The position numbers were made by a program, and so were the translations under genes. The notes under the pieces were generated by a model that ran no database searches, had not been told where the DNA came from, and saw only the letters and a list, made by a program, of their open reading frames with translations. Source: JAYOFM01 sp038117225 (GTDB lineage Bacteria > Pseudomonadota > Alphaproteobacteria > Rhodospirillales > Casp-alpha2). Taken from it: a stretch of DNA of 55,534 nt. The stretch covers positions 1 to 55,534 of the forward strand of contig JAYOFM010000007.1 of assembly GCA_038117225.1 (NCBI GenBank), given 5' to 3'. Position 1 is the first letter of the stretch; every line of letters begins with the position of its first letter. Shown here piece after piece: positions 36,142-44,518 of this stretch.

Positions 36142-36347
36142 TTGGCCGACATTCAAGCCTGGTGATTTTCCGTGGGTGTATCTTTCGACTGCGGATTCCT
36201 TGGCGCGCGCCGTGGCTGTTCCTTGATCTTCCGTGGCCAAATTGACCGGGCCTTTCGGGCGGTTCGCCATACGAATATGCGTCGTAAGTCGTATAAATTA
36301 TTCGCGGTTTGAACTATACTCGGCGACTTAAACCGAACCGGGAGATC

Positions 36348-36605
36348 ATGATGATCAAGAAAATCCTTCTATCCGTCGTCGTCGCCGTCATCGCCGGCAG
36401 TTTTATCAGCGGCCCGGCTCTGGCCGGTCACTGCCCCAAGGACGTCAAGAAAATCGAAGCCGCCATGTCCAAGCTAAGCAAGGAAAAGAAGATGATGGCC
36501 ACGGAAATGAGCGCCAAGGGATTGGCCCTTCATAAGGCCGGCAAACATGGAGAGTCCTTGAAGGTCTTGCACGAAGCGATGAATTCGCTCGGCATCAAGC
36601 ACTAA
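36348..36605 (+). CDS. Small exported helical protein
   Basis: About 85 residues with a textbook signal peptide (MMIKKILLSVVVAVIAGSF to PALA, cleavage likely before GHCPKD). The mature about 60 residues are Lys/Met-rich and helical (VKKIEAAMSKLSKEKKMM) with one Cys. Family not recognised. GGGAG lies 3-8 bases before the ATG pair at 36348/36351; the frame also opens upstream at 36309 but that would put the signal peptide internally. Probably periplasmic. A large hairpin follows. Confidence 0.7.
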   Translation: MMIKKILLSVVVAVIAGSFISGPALAGHCPKDVKKIEAAMSKLSKEKKMMATEMSAKGLALHKAGKHGESLKVLHEAMNSLGIKH

Positions 36606-36606
36606 G

Positions 36607-36665
36607 CCCCGTTACCGCCCTCCGGCGTCTCGACAATTGCCGGGACGCCGGAAGGGCTAGCGGGG
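36607..36665. terminator. Long hairpin between small exported gene and aldo/keto reductase
   Basis: Inner arms 36617-36629 and 36644-36657 pair over 13 bases with one bulged A; outer CCCCG (36607-36611) can pair with CGGGG (36661-36665). There is no T-tract. The outer right arm overlaps the ribosome site of the next gene (GGGGAGGA, 36662-36669), so the structure could also limit its translation. Confidence 0.5.
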
Positions 36666-36673
36666 AGGACAAC

Positions 36674-37654
36674 ATGAAAACACGTAGGCTCGGTGATCTC
36701 GAGGTGTCGGCCATCGGTCTCGGCTGCATGGTGATGCCCGGGTTCTATGTTCCCGGCAGCACCGAACAGTCCATCGCCACCCTGCACCGGGCGGCGGAAA
36801 TTGGTGTCACCTTGTTGGACACGTCGGATGCCTACGCCTTCGGCAAGAACGAGGAACTGGTCGGCCGCGCCATCGCCGGCCGCCGCGACGACTACATCAT
36901 CGTCAGCAAGTTCGGCCAAATGCGAAGCCCCGACGGAAAGGTTGCCATCAACGGGCGGCCGGACTACGTGGCCAGCGCCTGCGATGCCAGCCTCGGGCGC
37001 CTCGGCACCGACGTCATTGATCTCTATATCCAGCACCGCATCGATCCCGAGGTGCCGATCGAGGACACCATCGGCGCCATGGCCGATCTGATCACGGCCG
37101 GCAAGGTACGCCACATCGGCGTCTCGGAAGCGGCGCCGGAAACCATCCGACGTGCCCACGCGACCCATCCGCTGGCCGCGCTGCAGACCGAATACTCACT
37201 GTGGAGCCGCGACGCCGAGGCGGAACATCTACCGCTCTGCCAGGAACTGGGCATTGGCTACATGGCCTATTCCCCTTTGGGCCGGGGTATCTTCGGCGGA
37301 GAGATCGAGGATATCGACAGCCTCGACGAGAATGATCGTCGCCGCGACCATCCGCGCTTCCAGGGCAGCGCCCTGCGCCACAACTTGACGGTGTTGGTCG
37401 CGCCGGTGCGCGCAATGGCGGCGGCCAAGGGGTGCGCGCCGGCACAGATCGCGCTGGCTTGGCTGTTGCACCAGGCCGACAGCATCGTGCCCATTCCCGG
37501 CACCCGACGCGTCGATCATCTGGAAGCCAACGCCGCCGCGCTCGACGTCGCGCTTACCGCTGCCGATCTGGCCGCTCTTGACGCGGCGTGCCCGCCCGGT
37601 GCCGCCGAGGGGCCGCGCTATCCGGCGGGGGCGTTGAAACACGTGAACAAATGA
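36674..37654 (+). CDS. Aldo/keto reductase
   Basis: A 326-residue NADPH-dependent (beta/alpha)8 reductase. The catalytic tetrad is visible: Asp and Tyr in LLDTSDAYAFGKNEE, Lys in IIVSKFG and His in LYIQHRID. C-terminal cofactor-binding segment VPIPGTRRVDHLEANA matches the AKR family. GGGGAGGACAAC precedes the ATG. The substrate is unknown; proximity to katG and oxyR is compatible with aldehyde detoxification. It converges on the fatty acid isomerase gene. Confidence 0.94.
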   Translation: MKTRRLGDLEVSAIGLGCMVMPGFYVPGSTEQSIATLHRAAEIGVTLLDTSDAYAFGKNEELVGRAIAGRRDDYIIVSKFGQMRSPDGKVAINGRPDYVASACDASLGRLGTDVIDLYIQHRIDPEVPIEDTIGAMADLITAGKVRHIGVSEAAPETIRRAHATHPLAALQTEYSLWSRDAEAEHLPLCQELGIGYMAYSPLGRGIFGGEIEDIDSLDENDRRRDHPRFQGSALRHNLTVLVAPVRAMAAAKGCAPAQIALAWLLHQADSIVPIPGTRRVDHLEANAAALDVALTAADLAALDAACPPGAAEGPRYPAGALKHVNK

Positions 37655-37682
37655 TCACCGGGGATCGTGATCGACGCGGTCG

Positions 37683-40199
37683 CTACCAACGCCCATAGCG
37701 GTTGATGTCGTAAATTCCCGCCTCAAGCGGCGTTTGTTCGCGCACGAAGTTGCTGAAATCATGGAACACGTCCCAGAACTCGGGGCTCATGCGCAGCACC
37801 GCCCAACGCCGGATGAAGGCGTCGAAAGCATCCTCCGATGTCACGGCGGTGAGTGTTTCGGCGAAGCGGTTGATGTCCGATAGATCAACCCGCAGCATCA
37901 GGTTGGGGTAACTGCCGACCAAGGTCGGCAAGATCGTCAGGCTGTCCAGTTCCTCTTGAAAGCGCCAGGATTCGCCAAGGATGAAAGCGACGTTGCTATG
38001 GCGGCGGTTACGCAACAGGCTGAACGCCCGGTAATCGCCGTCAGGCAGATCGACCCGCAGAAATGTGACCTCGGGCAACCAAAGAATTCCGGGCACGCGC
38101 CTGGATGGGCGGGCGGCCAACCGCGTGAAGGCGTTATTGAGCCGTTCCGTGACGGTGACCCCCGTGTCGGCGGGACACGCCGCCCCACACCGGTTGATCG
38201 GATCCTCGGCGCCGGTGATCGCCGGGAAGCGCATCAGCGTCCGGTTCAACAGCTCGTTTTTCGGCCGTTCCGTTTCGAACGAGATGCTGGTCGGCGATCG
38301 CGTGTCCAATTCGGGGTAGACGATCAGCGTCTTCAATCGGCCGCTCGCCTGATACCATTGATTATAGACCGCGCGGCGCGACGATGCGGGCAGCAGGCGC
38401 AGAAAGTTAGTCTCGCTTTCGTTGCGGATCAGATCGAACGAGAGCCGGGTCTGCGCCTGATGGGAAACGCCGCCGAAGACATTGAAGCCGACGACCAGTT
38501 CATAGAACGTGCGCTCGAACAGCGGATAATCCATCAACCATGCGGTCAGCGGCAACTCGCCGTGCCAACCGCGCAAGACCGATGCGCTGTCATGATGGCG
38601 GAAGACGCTGAGAAATGTGTTGGTGTTGACGCCATCGCCGTTCCACACGTGTGACAGTTTCGCGCCCTTTGGAAAATGCGACTGGTAGGCTTGGCGACGT
38701 TTGCTCGCATAGGCGCTCCGGTGCTTCTGGTAATCCAGCCATTCGGACCCCAGATCGCTTAGCGCCGAATTCAAGCCGGGCACTTTCATATGCGGACTGA
38801 CGGCATCGCGGTAGGCGGCGTCGTTGACATAGCGTTCCACGGCCGGATCCTCGAACATGACCCAGAACTGATCGCGAATGACGGCGGTGGCGATCTGGCC
38901 GTTGCAGACCGGGCCGCGGATGACATTGCGAATGAAAAACTCGGCCTCACTCAACAGAAAACGATAGCGCGACATCGCCGGAATCGGGGCGAACGTGATG
39001 AACGGATTGGCGCGCTCGGCTTCGCCGTATTCGGGAAGCAACCCAACCGACCACTCTGGCGCCAAAAAGAGTTCGTCGTAGTCCGCCAGCCGCTGGTCAT
39101 CGAACCGATAGGTGACGTGCGTCTTGTGTACGATGGTGTCGGTGATGGGGATCAGGCGATAGAAGAACGGCTCCTCGGCAAGATCATTGGGGCGTTCGGC
39201 ATCGACCGGAATCGCCGGCGTCCCCGGTGGCGTCGATGAGCGGATCAGCTGAAAGAAGGTCGGCCGTTCGCCCGGTTCGGGCGTCCGGAAATAGAGATGC
39301 CCCATGAACAGGTGTTCATAAAGATAGCGCGCGACCAGTCGCACCCGGTTGTCGGTGCGATTGAACCACGCCTCGCCGCGCGCGATCATCGCCTGTTCGT
39401 CCGCCGTCAGTGCCACGTCTCGGCGTTCCACCTTGGCACCCTCATCGAGCCATGTGGATAGCGTCGCGTATTCCTCGTCGCTCAGACCGGCCACCGCCAA
39501 GGGCATGCCGCCACGCGGGTTGGTGGCGGCATAGGTCGCGAACTCACCGGGTGCCGGGCACGCGTTGGCGCGCGCAATCCCCAGATCGACCTTGTCGCCG
39601 ACCGTTTGGTTCGCCGGCAGCGGGTTGCTTCGCCCAAGCGCAAGCATCTGTTTGAGTAGCGAGCCGGCGGTCGATGTCTTCTGGTGTCCATGGCTGCCGA
39701 GGACCGGGAAAAAACCTCGTCGGCGCCAATCCTCGATGCCATGGCCATCGATATGCAGCCGTGTTGGCGGAATGTCGCTCAGGCGCGTGCCGTCGTAGAC
39801 GCGGACCTTCGACGCTCCCCGCTCAAGGCCTTGCCCGGCTTCCAGTTTCAACTGGCAGGGGGCATCGAAACAGGCATGGCAGGCGATGCATTTCCTGTCG
39901 AGAATGGGTCTGATATCCCGTTCGAAATCGAAACGCTGCGTTTCCGCATAGGTGCGGCGCTCAGCGGGATAGTCGCGCTTAGGCGCGCCGATCAGCTTCT
40001 CTTTCAATCGCGCCGCATCGCGGGTCAGATCTTGTTTTAGTTTCTCGATATCGGTGCTGAATTCCTTCTTGATCCCCGTCAAATCGGGCAGCAGTTTTCG
40101 AATGGGGCCATCGTCCGCCGACGCGGGCGACAGCGGCGATGCGAGGCAGAGCAGCAGCGCGAAAGAAAGCGCCCGGCGCGGGAAAAAAAATTCAGGCAT
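37683..40199 (-). CDS. cti: Periplasmic fatty acid cis/trans isomerase
   Basis: Cti converts cis-unsaturated phospholipid acyl chains to trans, stiffening the membrane under solvent or heat stress without new lipid synthesis. The 838-residue protein has a signal peptide (about 1-28, ending PASA), a helical region, then the haem c site CIACHACFDAPCQLKLEAGQ (CxxCH at 104-108), which is characteristic of Cti. The remaining part has family segments such as DIPPTRLHIDGHGIEDWRRRG and GGMPLAVAGLSDEEY. It is somewhat longer than Pseudomonas Cti (about 770). The gene is convergent with the aldo/keto reductase. Confidence 0.93.
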   Translation of the reverse strand: MPEFFFPRRALSFALLLCLASPLSPASADDGPIRKLLPDLTGIKKEFSTDIEKLKQDLTRDAARLKEKLIGAPKRDYPAERRTYAETQRFDFERDIRPILDRKCIACHACFDAPCQLKLEAGQGLERGASKVRVYDGTRLSDIPPTRLHIDGHGIEDWRRRGFFPVLGSHGHQKTSTAGSLLKQMLALGRSNPLPANQTVGDKVDLGIARANACPAPGEFATYAATNPRGGMPLAVAGLSDEEYATLSTWLDEGAKVERRDVALTADEQAMIARGEAWFNRTDNRVRLVARYLYEHLFMGHLYFRTPEPGERPTFFQLIRSSTPPGTPAIPVDAERPNDLAEEPFFYRLIPITDTIVHKTHVTYRFDDQRLADYDELFLAPEWSVGLLPEYGEAERANPFITFAPIPAMSRYRFLLSEAEFFIRNVIRGPVCNGQIATAVIRDQFWVMFEDPAVERYVNDAAYRDAVSPHMKVPGLNSALSDLGSEWLDYQKHRSAYASKRRQAYQSHFPKGAKLSHVWNGDGVNTNTFLSVFRHHDSASVLRGWHGELPLTAWLMDYPLFERTFYELVVGFNVFGGVSHQAQTRLSFDLIRNESETNFLRLLPASSRRAVYNQWYQASGRLKTLIVYPELDTRSPTSISFETERPKNELLNRTLMRFPAITGAEDPINRCGAACPADTGVTVTERLNNAFTRLAARPSRRVPGILWLPEVTFLRVDLPDGDYRAFSLLRNRRHSNVAFILGESWRFQEELDSLTILPTLVGSYPNLMLRVDLSDINRFAETLTAVTSEDAFDAFIRRWAVLRMSPEFWDVFHDFSNFVREQTPLEAGIYDINRYGRW

Positions 40200-40306
40200 A
40201 TGGTTTCAATTCGGCAATTCCTGGTCATCGGTGCTGGCCCGAGAATCCCTGGATCATGGGGCAGTGGCCCGGAACGGGCAAACCCATTGAACCGTTGAAA
40301 TAGGCT

Positions 40307-42115
40307 TTAACCGCCCTCGATCTCTTCTCTCTTTACCTCCAGAGCCAGCCATTCCTCCTCCATGGTGGCGAGGCTGTTCTCGGCGGCCTGCAATTCGGCG
40401 GCGGCGGCATCAAAGCCCTCGGGGTCACGGGCATAGAAATCGGGATCGGCGAGGGTCTTGCGATAACCCTCGAGGCGGCTTTCCAGTTCCGCCATCTTGC
40501 CGGGGAGAGTCTTCAGGGCATGACTTTCGTTGAACGACAGTTTGCGTTTGCGGTTGGACGCCTGAGCGGCTGGCGTTGAGGGTGAATTGCCGCCCGCTTT
40601 CTCCGCCGCTTTCTCCGCCGCCGCACTGCCACGCCGCTGCGCCATCATGTCGCTGTAGCCGCCGGCGTATTCCTGCCAGCGGCCGTCGCCTTCCCAGGCG
40701 ATGGTCGAGGTGACCACACGGTCGATGAAATCGCGGTCATGGCTGACCAGCAGCACGGCGCCTTCGTAGTCCGACAGCATTTCCTGCAACAGATCGAGGG
40801 TCTCCAGATCGAGATCGTTGGTCGGCTCGTCGAGGACCAGTAGATTCGACGGACGCGCCAGGGCACGGGCCAACATCAAGCGACCGCGTTCGCCGCCGGA
40901 CAGTTCGCCGATGGGCGTCGGCGCCTGTTCCGGCGCGAACAGGAAGTCCTTCATGTAGCTGATGACATGACGCAGCTGACCCGCCACCGCCACCATGTCG
41001 CCGCCGCCGCCGGTCAGGGCGTCGGACAGAGAGACTGTCGGGTCGAGACTTTCGCGCTTTTGGTCGAGGGTCACCATGTGCACCGAGGCGCCGAGGCGTA
41101 CCGTGCCCTGGTCCGGCGGACTGACCCCCGTCAGCATGTTGAGCAACGTCGTCTTGCCGGCGCCGTTGGGGCCGACGAAGCCGACCCGATCGCCACGTTG
41201 AATGCGGATCGAGAAGTCGCTGACGACGGGCGGGCCGTCATAGGCCTTGCTGATGCCCTTGGCCTCGGCAACCAGCTTGCCCGAGACTTCGCTCATGCTG
41301 ACGGTCAGCTTGACGTCACCGGTCACCTGACGCAGTTCACGGCGTTGCTGGCGCATTTCATGCAGCGCACCGAGGCGGCGTTGGTTGCGTTTGCGACGGG
41401 CCGAGACTCCGTGCACCAACCAGTGGTTCTCGCGTACGATCTTGCGGTCGAGCTTGTGCCGATCGATGCTTTCCTGCTCCAGGGTTTCGTCGCGCCATTG
41501 CTCGAAAGCGCCGAACCCCTTATCGAGTCGTCGCGCCTGGCCGCGGTCGAGCCAGACGGTGGCGCGGGACAGGGTTTCCAGGAAGCGCCGGTCGTGGCTG
41601 ATCATCACCAGGGCCGAGGGCAGGCCGGCCAGTTCCTTTTCCAGCCACTGGATGGCCGGCAGGTCGAGATGGTTGGTCGGCTCATCGAGCAGCAGAATGT
41701 CGGGCTTGGGCGCCAACGCGCGGGCGAGGGCACAACGCCGCGCCTCGCCGCCGGAAAGGTGCGCCGGTGTTTCGTCCCCATTCAGGCCCAGCAGGTCCAA
41801 CAAGTGCTGCGCCCGATAGGGGTCGTCCCCCGGCGCCAGACCTTCCTCCACATAGTCCAGGGTGGAGGCGTATCCGGACAGGTCCGGCTCCTGTGGCAGG
41901 TATCGGATGGTCACGCCCGGCTGCACGAAGCGCTCGCTGCGATCCGCGTCGACCAGACCGGCGGCGATCTTCAGCAGTGTCGACTTGCCCGATCCGTTAC
42001 GTCCGACCAGGCACAACCGCTCCCCGCGCGACACCGAAAGCTCCGCCCCCTCCAACAGCGGCGTGCCGCCAAAGGTCAGATAAACATCGCGAAGAATGAG
42101 GATCGGCGGCGCCAT
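40307..42115 (-). CDS. uup: ABC-F family ATPase, Uup type
   Basis: A 602-residue soluble protein with two ATP-binding cassettes and no membrane domain. Cassette 1: GRNGSGKSTLLK, LSGGEARRCALARAL, ILLLDEPTNHLDL. Cassette 2: GPNGAGKTTLLN, LSGGERGRLMLARAL, LLVLDEPTNDLDL. A C-terminal coiled coil (about 530-602, KTLPGKMAELESRLEGYRKT to LALEVKREEIEGG) is typical of Uup and binds DNA or ribosomes in known members. Roles proposed for Uup include ribosome rescue and suppression of transposon excision. It is a single gene with Cti downstream. Confidence 0.93.
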   Translation of the reverse strand: MAPPILILRDVYLTFGGTPLLEGAELSVSRGERLCLVGRNGSGKSTLLKIAAGLVDADRSERFVQPGVTIRYLPQEPDLSGYASTLDYVEEGLAPGDDPYRAQHLLDLLGLNGDETPAHLSGGEARRCALARALAPKPDILLLDEPTNHLDLPAIQWLEKELAGLPSALVMISHDRRFLETLSRATVWLDRGQARRLDKGFGAFEQWRDETLEQESIDRHKLDRKIVRENHWLVHGVSARRKRNQRRLGALHEMRQQRRELRQVTGDVKLTVSMSEVSGKLVAEAKGISKAYDGPPVVSDFSIRIQRGDRVGFVGPNGAGKTTLLNMLTGVSPPDQGTVRLGASVHMVTLDQKRESLDPTVSLSDALTGGGGDMVAVAGQLRHVISYMKDFLFAPEQAPTPIGELSGGERGRLMLARALARPSNLLVLDEPTNDLDLETLDLLQEMLSDYEGAVLLVSHDRDFIDRVVTSTIAWEGDGRWQEYAGGYSDMMAQRRGSAAAEKAAEKAGGNSPSTPAAQASNRKRKLSFNESHALKTLPGKMAELESRLEGYRKTLADPDFYARDPEGFDAAAAELQAAENSLATMEEEWLALEVKREEIEGG

Positions 42116-42237
42116 TGCGGGGGCCTTGTTGTTGGGGAATCGCCAACTTACTCAATTCCCGGGCGCGAGGGCAGCATACAATAAATCAGGTCAATTGTCC
42201 GAGCGCATTCCGAGTGGCGGACGGAGTTTCCCGGATG

Positions 42238-43155
42238 CTAATCGGTTTGGTGAGATCGGCGAAAAAAAACGGCGTCCGTGGCAACCCAATTCCGGAGTTG
42301 CTCTACGGTTATTAGGGGGCGGGCACCGCCCGACGATACAGATGCCAGGTGGCGTGGCCGAGGATCGGCAGGGTGACGAATAATCCGACCCAGGCCGGAC
42401 AACAGTGAAAGGCCGATCGTGGCGGCGATGGTGGCACACCAGATCGCCATCACGCGAGGGTTCTGAATGACGAACCGCACGCTGGTCACCATGGCGGTGA
42501 CGAAATCAATGTCGCGGTCGAACAGCATCGGGATGGAAATGACGGATATGGAGAACACCGCGAAGGCGATAACGGCGCCGGCCGAATTTCCCACTACCAG
42601 GAACAGCCAGCCCCGGGGTGTGGTGAGAATGATATCCAGCAGTTCCGAAAAACTGAACATCTGGAAACCCATGAACCCGAACGACAGCAACGCCGCCATA
42701 TCCATCCAGATAAACAGGGAAAATCCGGTGACCAAGGCCATCCAACCGAGGTCACGGCTGAACATGCCGCGCACCGTGGCGAAGATGCCGTTCCACGACA
42801 GTGCCTGTCTGCCCTCGTCCGCTCCCTTCTCCAACTGCTGGCTGACGGCATAGAAGCTGCTGGCGATGAACGGCGCGATCAGGGCGAACCCGGCGGCCAG
42901 CGGGTAGACCAGATAGGGCAGCTCGAAATACATCAGCAACAGGATCAGCCCCCACCCGCCGACCACATAGATGCCGGCGAAGAACAGGCCATAGGCCGGC
43001 GCGAAACGGAAATCCTGCAGTCCCAGGGCGAAGACTTCCAACAGATCGTTGACCGTCACCGTGTTGACCCGTTGCAACTCGGCCCGACGCGGACGCGAGG
43101 TGGATCCGCCGGCCGGGACCGTGCCGTCGCCAGGAATTTCTGATTCTCCGTTCAT
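42238..43155 (-). CDS. DUF2189-like membrane protein, C-terminus frameshifted
   Basis: The reading frame gives a 305-residue inner-membrane protein with about six membrane segments of the DUF2189 type (LGLQDFRFAPAYGLFFAGIY near the start of the hydrophobic part). Near the end the frame turns into polar nonsense (IIRHPADPRPRHLAS). In the +1 frame the sequence reads LFVTLPILGHATWHLYRRAV then Pro-Ala-Pro and stops at 42312, which is the ending expected for this family. One extra base in the C run at 42389-42391 would explain this. Either a true frameshift or an assembly error. Start at 43155 has GGAGGA upstream. Confidence 0.8.
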   Translation of the reverse strand: MNGESEIPGDGTVPAGGSTSRPRRAELQRVNTVTVNDLLEVFALGLQDFRFAPAYGLFFAGIYVVGGWGLILLLMYFELPYLVYPLAAGFALIAPFIASSFYAVSQQLEKGADEGRQALSWNGIFATVRGMFSRDLGWMALVTGFSLFIWMDMAALLSFGFMGFQMFSFSELLDIILTTPRGWLFLVVGNSAGAVIAFAVFSISVISIPMLFDRDIDFVTAMVTSVRFVIQNPRVMAIWCATIAATIGLSLLSGLGRIIRHPADPRPRHLASVSSGGARPLITVEQLRNWVATDAVFFRRSHQTD

Positions 43156-43498
43156 GCTGGGCGTCCTCCGAATTTCCAGTCGGCGATTCGGAAGTATAAC
43201 CCTATTTTTTAAATGGGATAGTGTCGAGATTGTCGCCGATGATTGGCTCCTGCCGTATCGAGTGTTGCGCGACGAGATGATCCCCATTTCCGTATGGACA
43301 CGGCAGAAAAATGGCTTTCGGATATGCCCGTTTCTGTTTATCGATCAAGTCCTCCTCCAAGCCCTCGCGAATGAGCGGACGGTGGTTCAGAGATCGAAAT
43401 TCCGTTCGCGCATGAACGGCCCGACGCGCGGGAAACTCAGTGGCGGCGGTGAAAAAGATCGAGGGTAGCGGTGGCGGGCGCCGGAGATGCTTTCCCGC
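43156..43498. other. Spacer with nitroreductase remnant
   Basis: Between the DUF2189-like start and the hydroxyacid dehydrogenase stop. Apart from the 45-base remnant at 43388-43432 and a moderately AT-rich stretch upstream of the membrane-protein gene (43195-43220), I see no gene. Confidence 0.5.
43388..43432 (-). pseudogene. Remnant of a nitroreductase 3' end
   Basis: The minus strand encodes PRVGPFMRERNFDL followed by a stop. This matches the C-terminus of the intact nitroreductase at 47543 (PRFGPFIRERGFDL, stop). The DNA agrees at 39 of 45 positions with 47544-47588 on the same strand. No further similarity upstream is evident, so only the last about 15 codons remain. It probably marks an old duplication or insertion boundary. 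Confidence 0.65.
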
Positions 43499-44494
43499 CT
43501 AGACGACGCGGTTTCGCAGTTCGCCCCGGTCGAGGAATATAGCGGCGGTCTCGGCGGCCTTGAACCGCATGTCATAGAGAGCTGACTCCGAGTAATAGGC
43601 CGTGTGCGGGGTAATGACGAGCCGACCGCCCAGCCAAGGCTCGAAATCGCGCCATGCCCGAATTAGGGGATGGTCGCCCGGCGGTTCCTCCGGCAGGACA
43701 TCCGTGCCGAGGCCTCCCAGGTGGCCGCTTCTCAAGCCATCCTCCAAAACGTCGAGATTCTTGAACAGGCCGCCGCGGGCGGTGTTGACCAGCAGGGCGC
43801 CGGGCTTCATGGCGGCAATGAAGGCTTCGTCGACCATGCCCGCGGTCTCCTCGGTGAGGACACAATTCAGGCTGACCACGTCCGACTGCGCCAACAACTC
43901 GCCCAGGCTTGCAGCGCGGACATAGCCGACCTCCTCGGCGTGGGGTGCCGGCTGGTATTCGTCAAAGCCGAGTATGCGGCAGCCGTAGGGCGCCATGTTG
44001 CGGACCACCGTGGCGCCAATGCGACCGGTACCCACGACGCCGAGCGTGGCCTCGGATATGCGGAGGATCGGCGTGATAATGTTTTTCGCCCACCTGCCGT
44101 CGTCGCTCCGGCTCGCCATGTCGTAGGCCGAGATTCGGCGCCACAGGTTGAGGATGTGAGCCGTTGCCGTGGCGGCGATCTCCTCGATGCCGTAGTCAGG
44201 CGTATTGCAGAGCGGAATTCCTTTTTCCCGTAGGGCGTCGAGGTCCATGTTGTCGACGCCGACGCCGTAGCGGACGATTATTTTGCAGTTGTCCAGGTTC
44301 TCAATTGTTCGAGCGCTAATACGTGCGTGGAAGACGAGCAGAACGTCTAACTTGCGTAGCCTGTCCGCATCGAAATCGGTTTCGTCGCGAGAATTGAAGT
44401 CGATGAATTCCACATTCCCGCCGAACGCCTTGGCCTCGATGTCGAAGGGGGCGCGATAATGATCGGTGATGCCGACGATCATGGGTTCGACCAC
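43499..44494 (-). CDS. D-2-hydroxyacid dehydrogenase, NAD-dependent
   Basis: A 331-residue enzyme reducing 2-keto acids or oxidising D-2-hydroxyacids. The NAD-binding loop is VVGTGRIG (153-160). Catalytic residues fit the family: Arg240 in NTARGG, Glu269 in GTDVLPEEPP and His297 in TPHTAYYSES. The branch resembles CtBP/phosphoglycerate or hydroxypyruvate reductases, and the substrate is not decided. It starts 24 bases after the transketolase stop, so the two probably share a transcript. A link to hydroxypyruvate or another ketol donor used by the transketolase is plausible. Confidence 0.92.
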   Translation of the reverse strand: MVEPMIVGITDHYRAPFDIEAKAFGGNVEFIDFNSRDETDFDADRLRKLDVLLVFHARISARTIENLDNCKIIVRYGVGVDNMDLDALREKGIPLCNTPDYGIEEIAATATAHILNLWRRISAYDMASRSDDGRWAKNIITPILRISEATLGVVGTGRIGATVVRNMAPYGCRILGFDEYQPAPHAEEVGYVRAASLGELLAQSDVVSLNCVLTEETAGMVDEAFIAAMKPGALLVNTARGGLFKNLDVLEDGLRSGHLGGLGTDVLPEEPPGDHPLIRAWRDFEPWLGGRLVITPHTAYYSESALYDMRFKAAETAAIFLDRGELRNRVV

Positions 44495-44518
44495 GCCCGA
44501 TTGTTGTCCGCCATCGAT

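Noticed and set aside
40267..40279. Short GCCCG-N3-CGGGC repeat as the uup terminator
   Set aside because: Five base pairs and no T-tract are too weak to call; such repeats occur by chance at this GC content.
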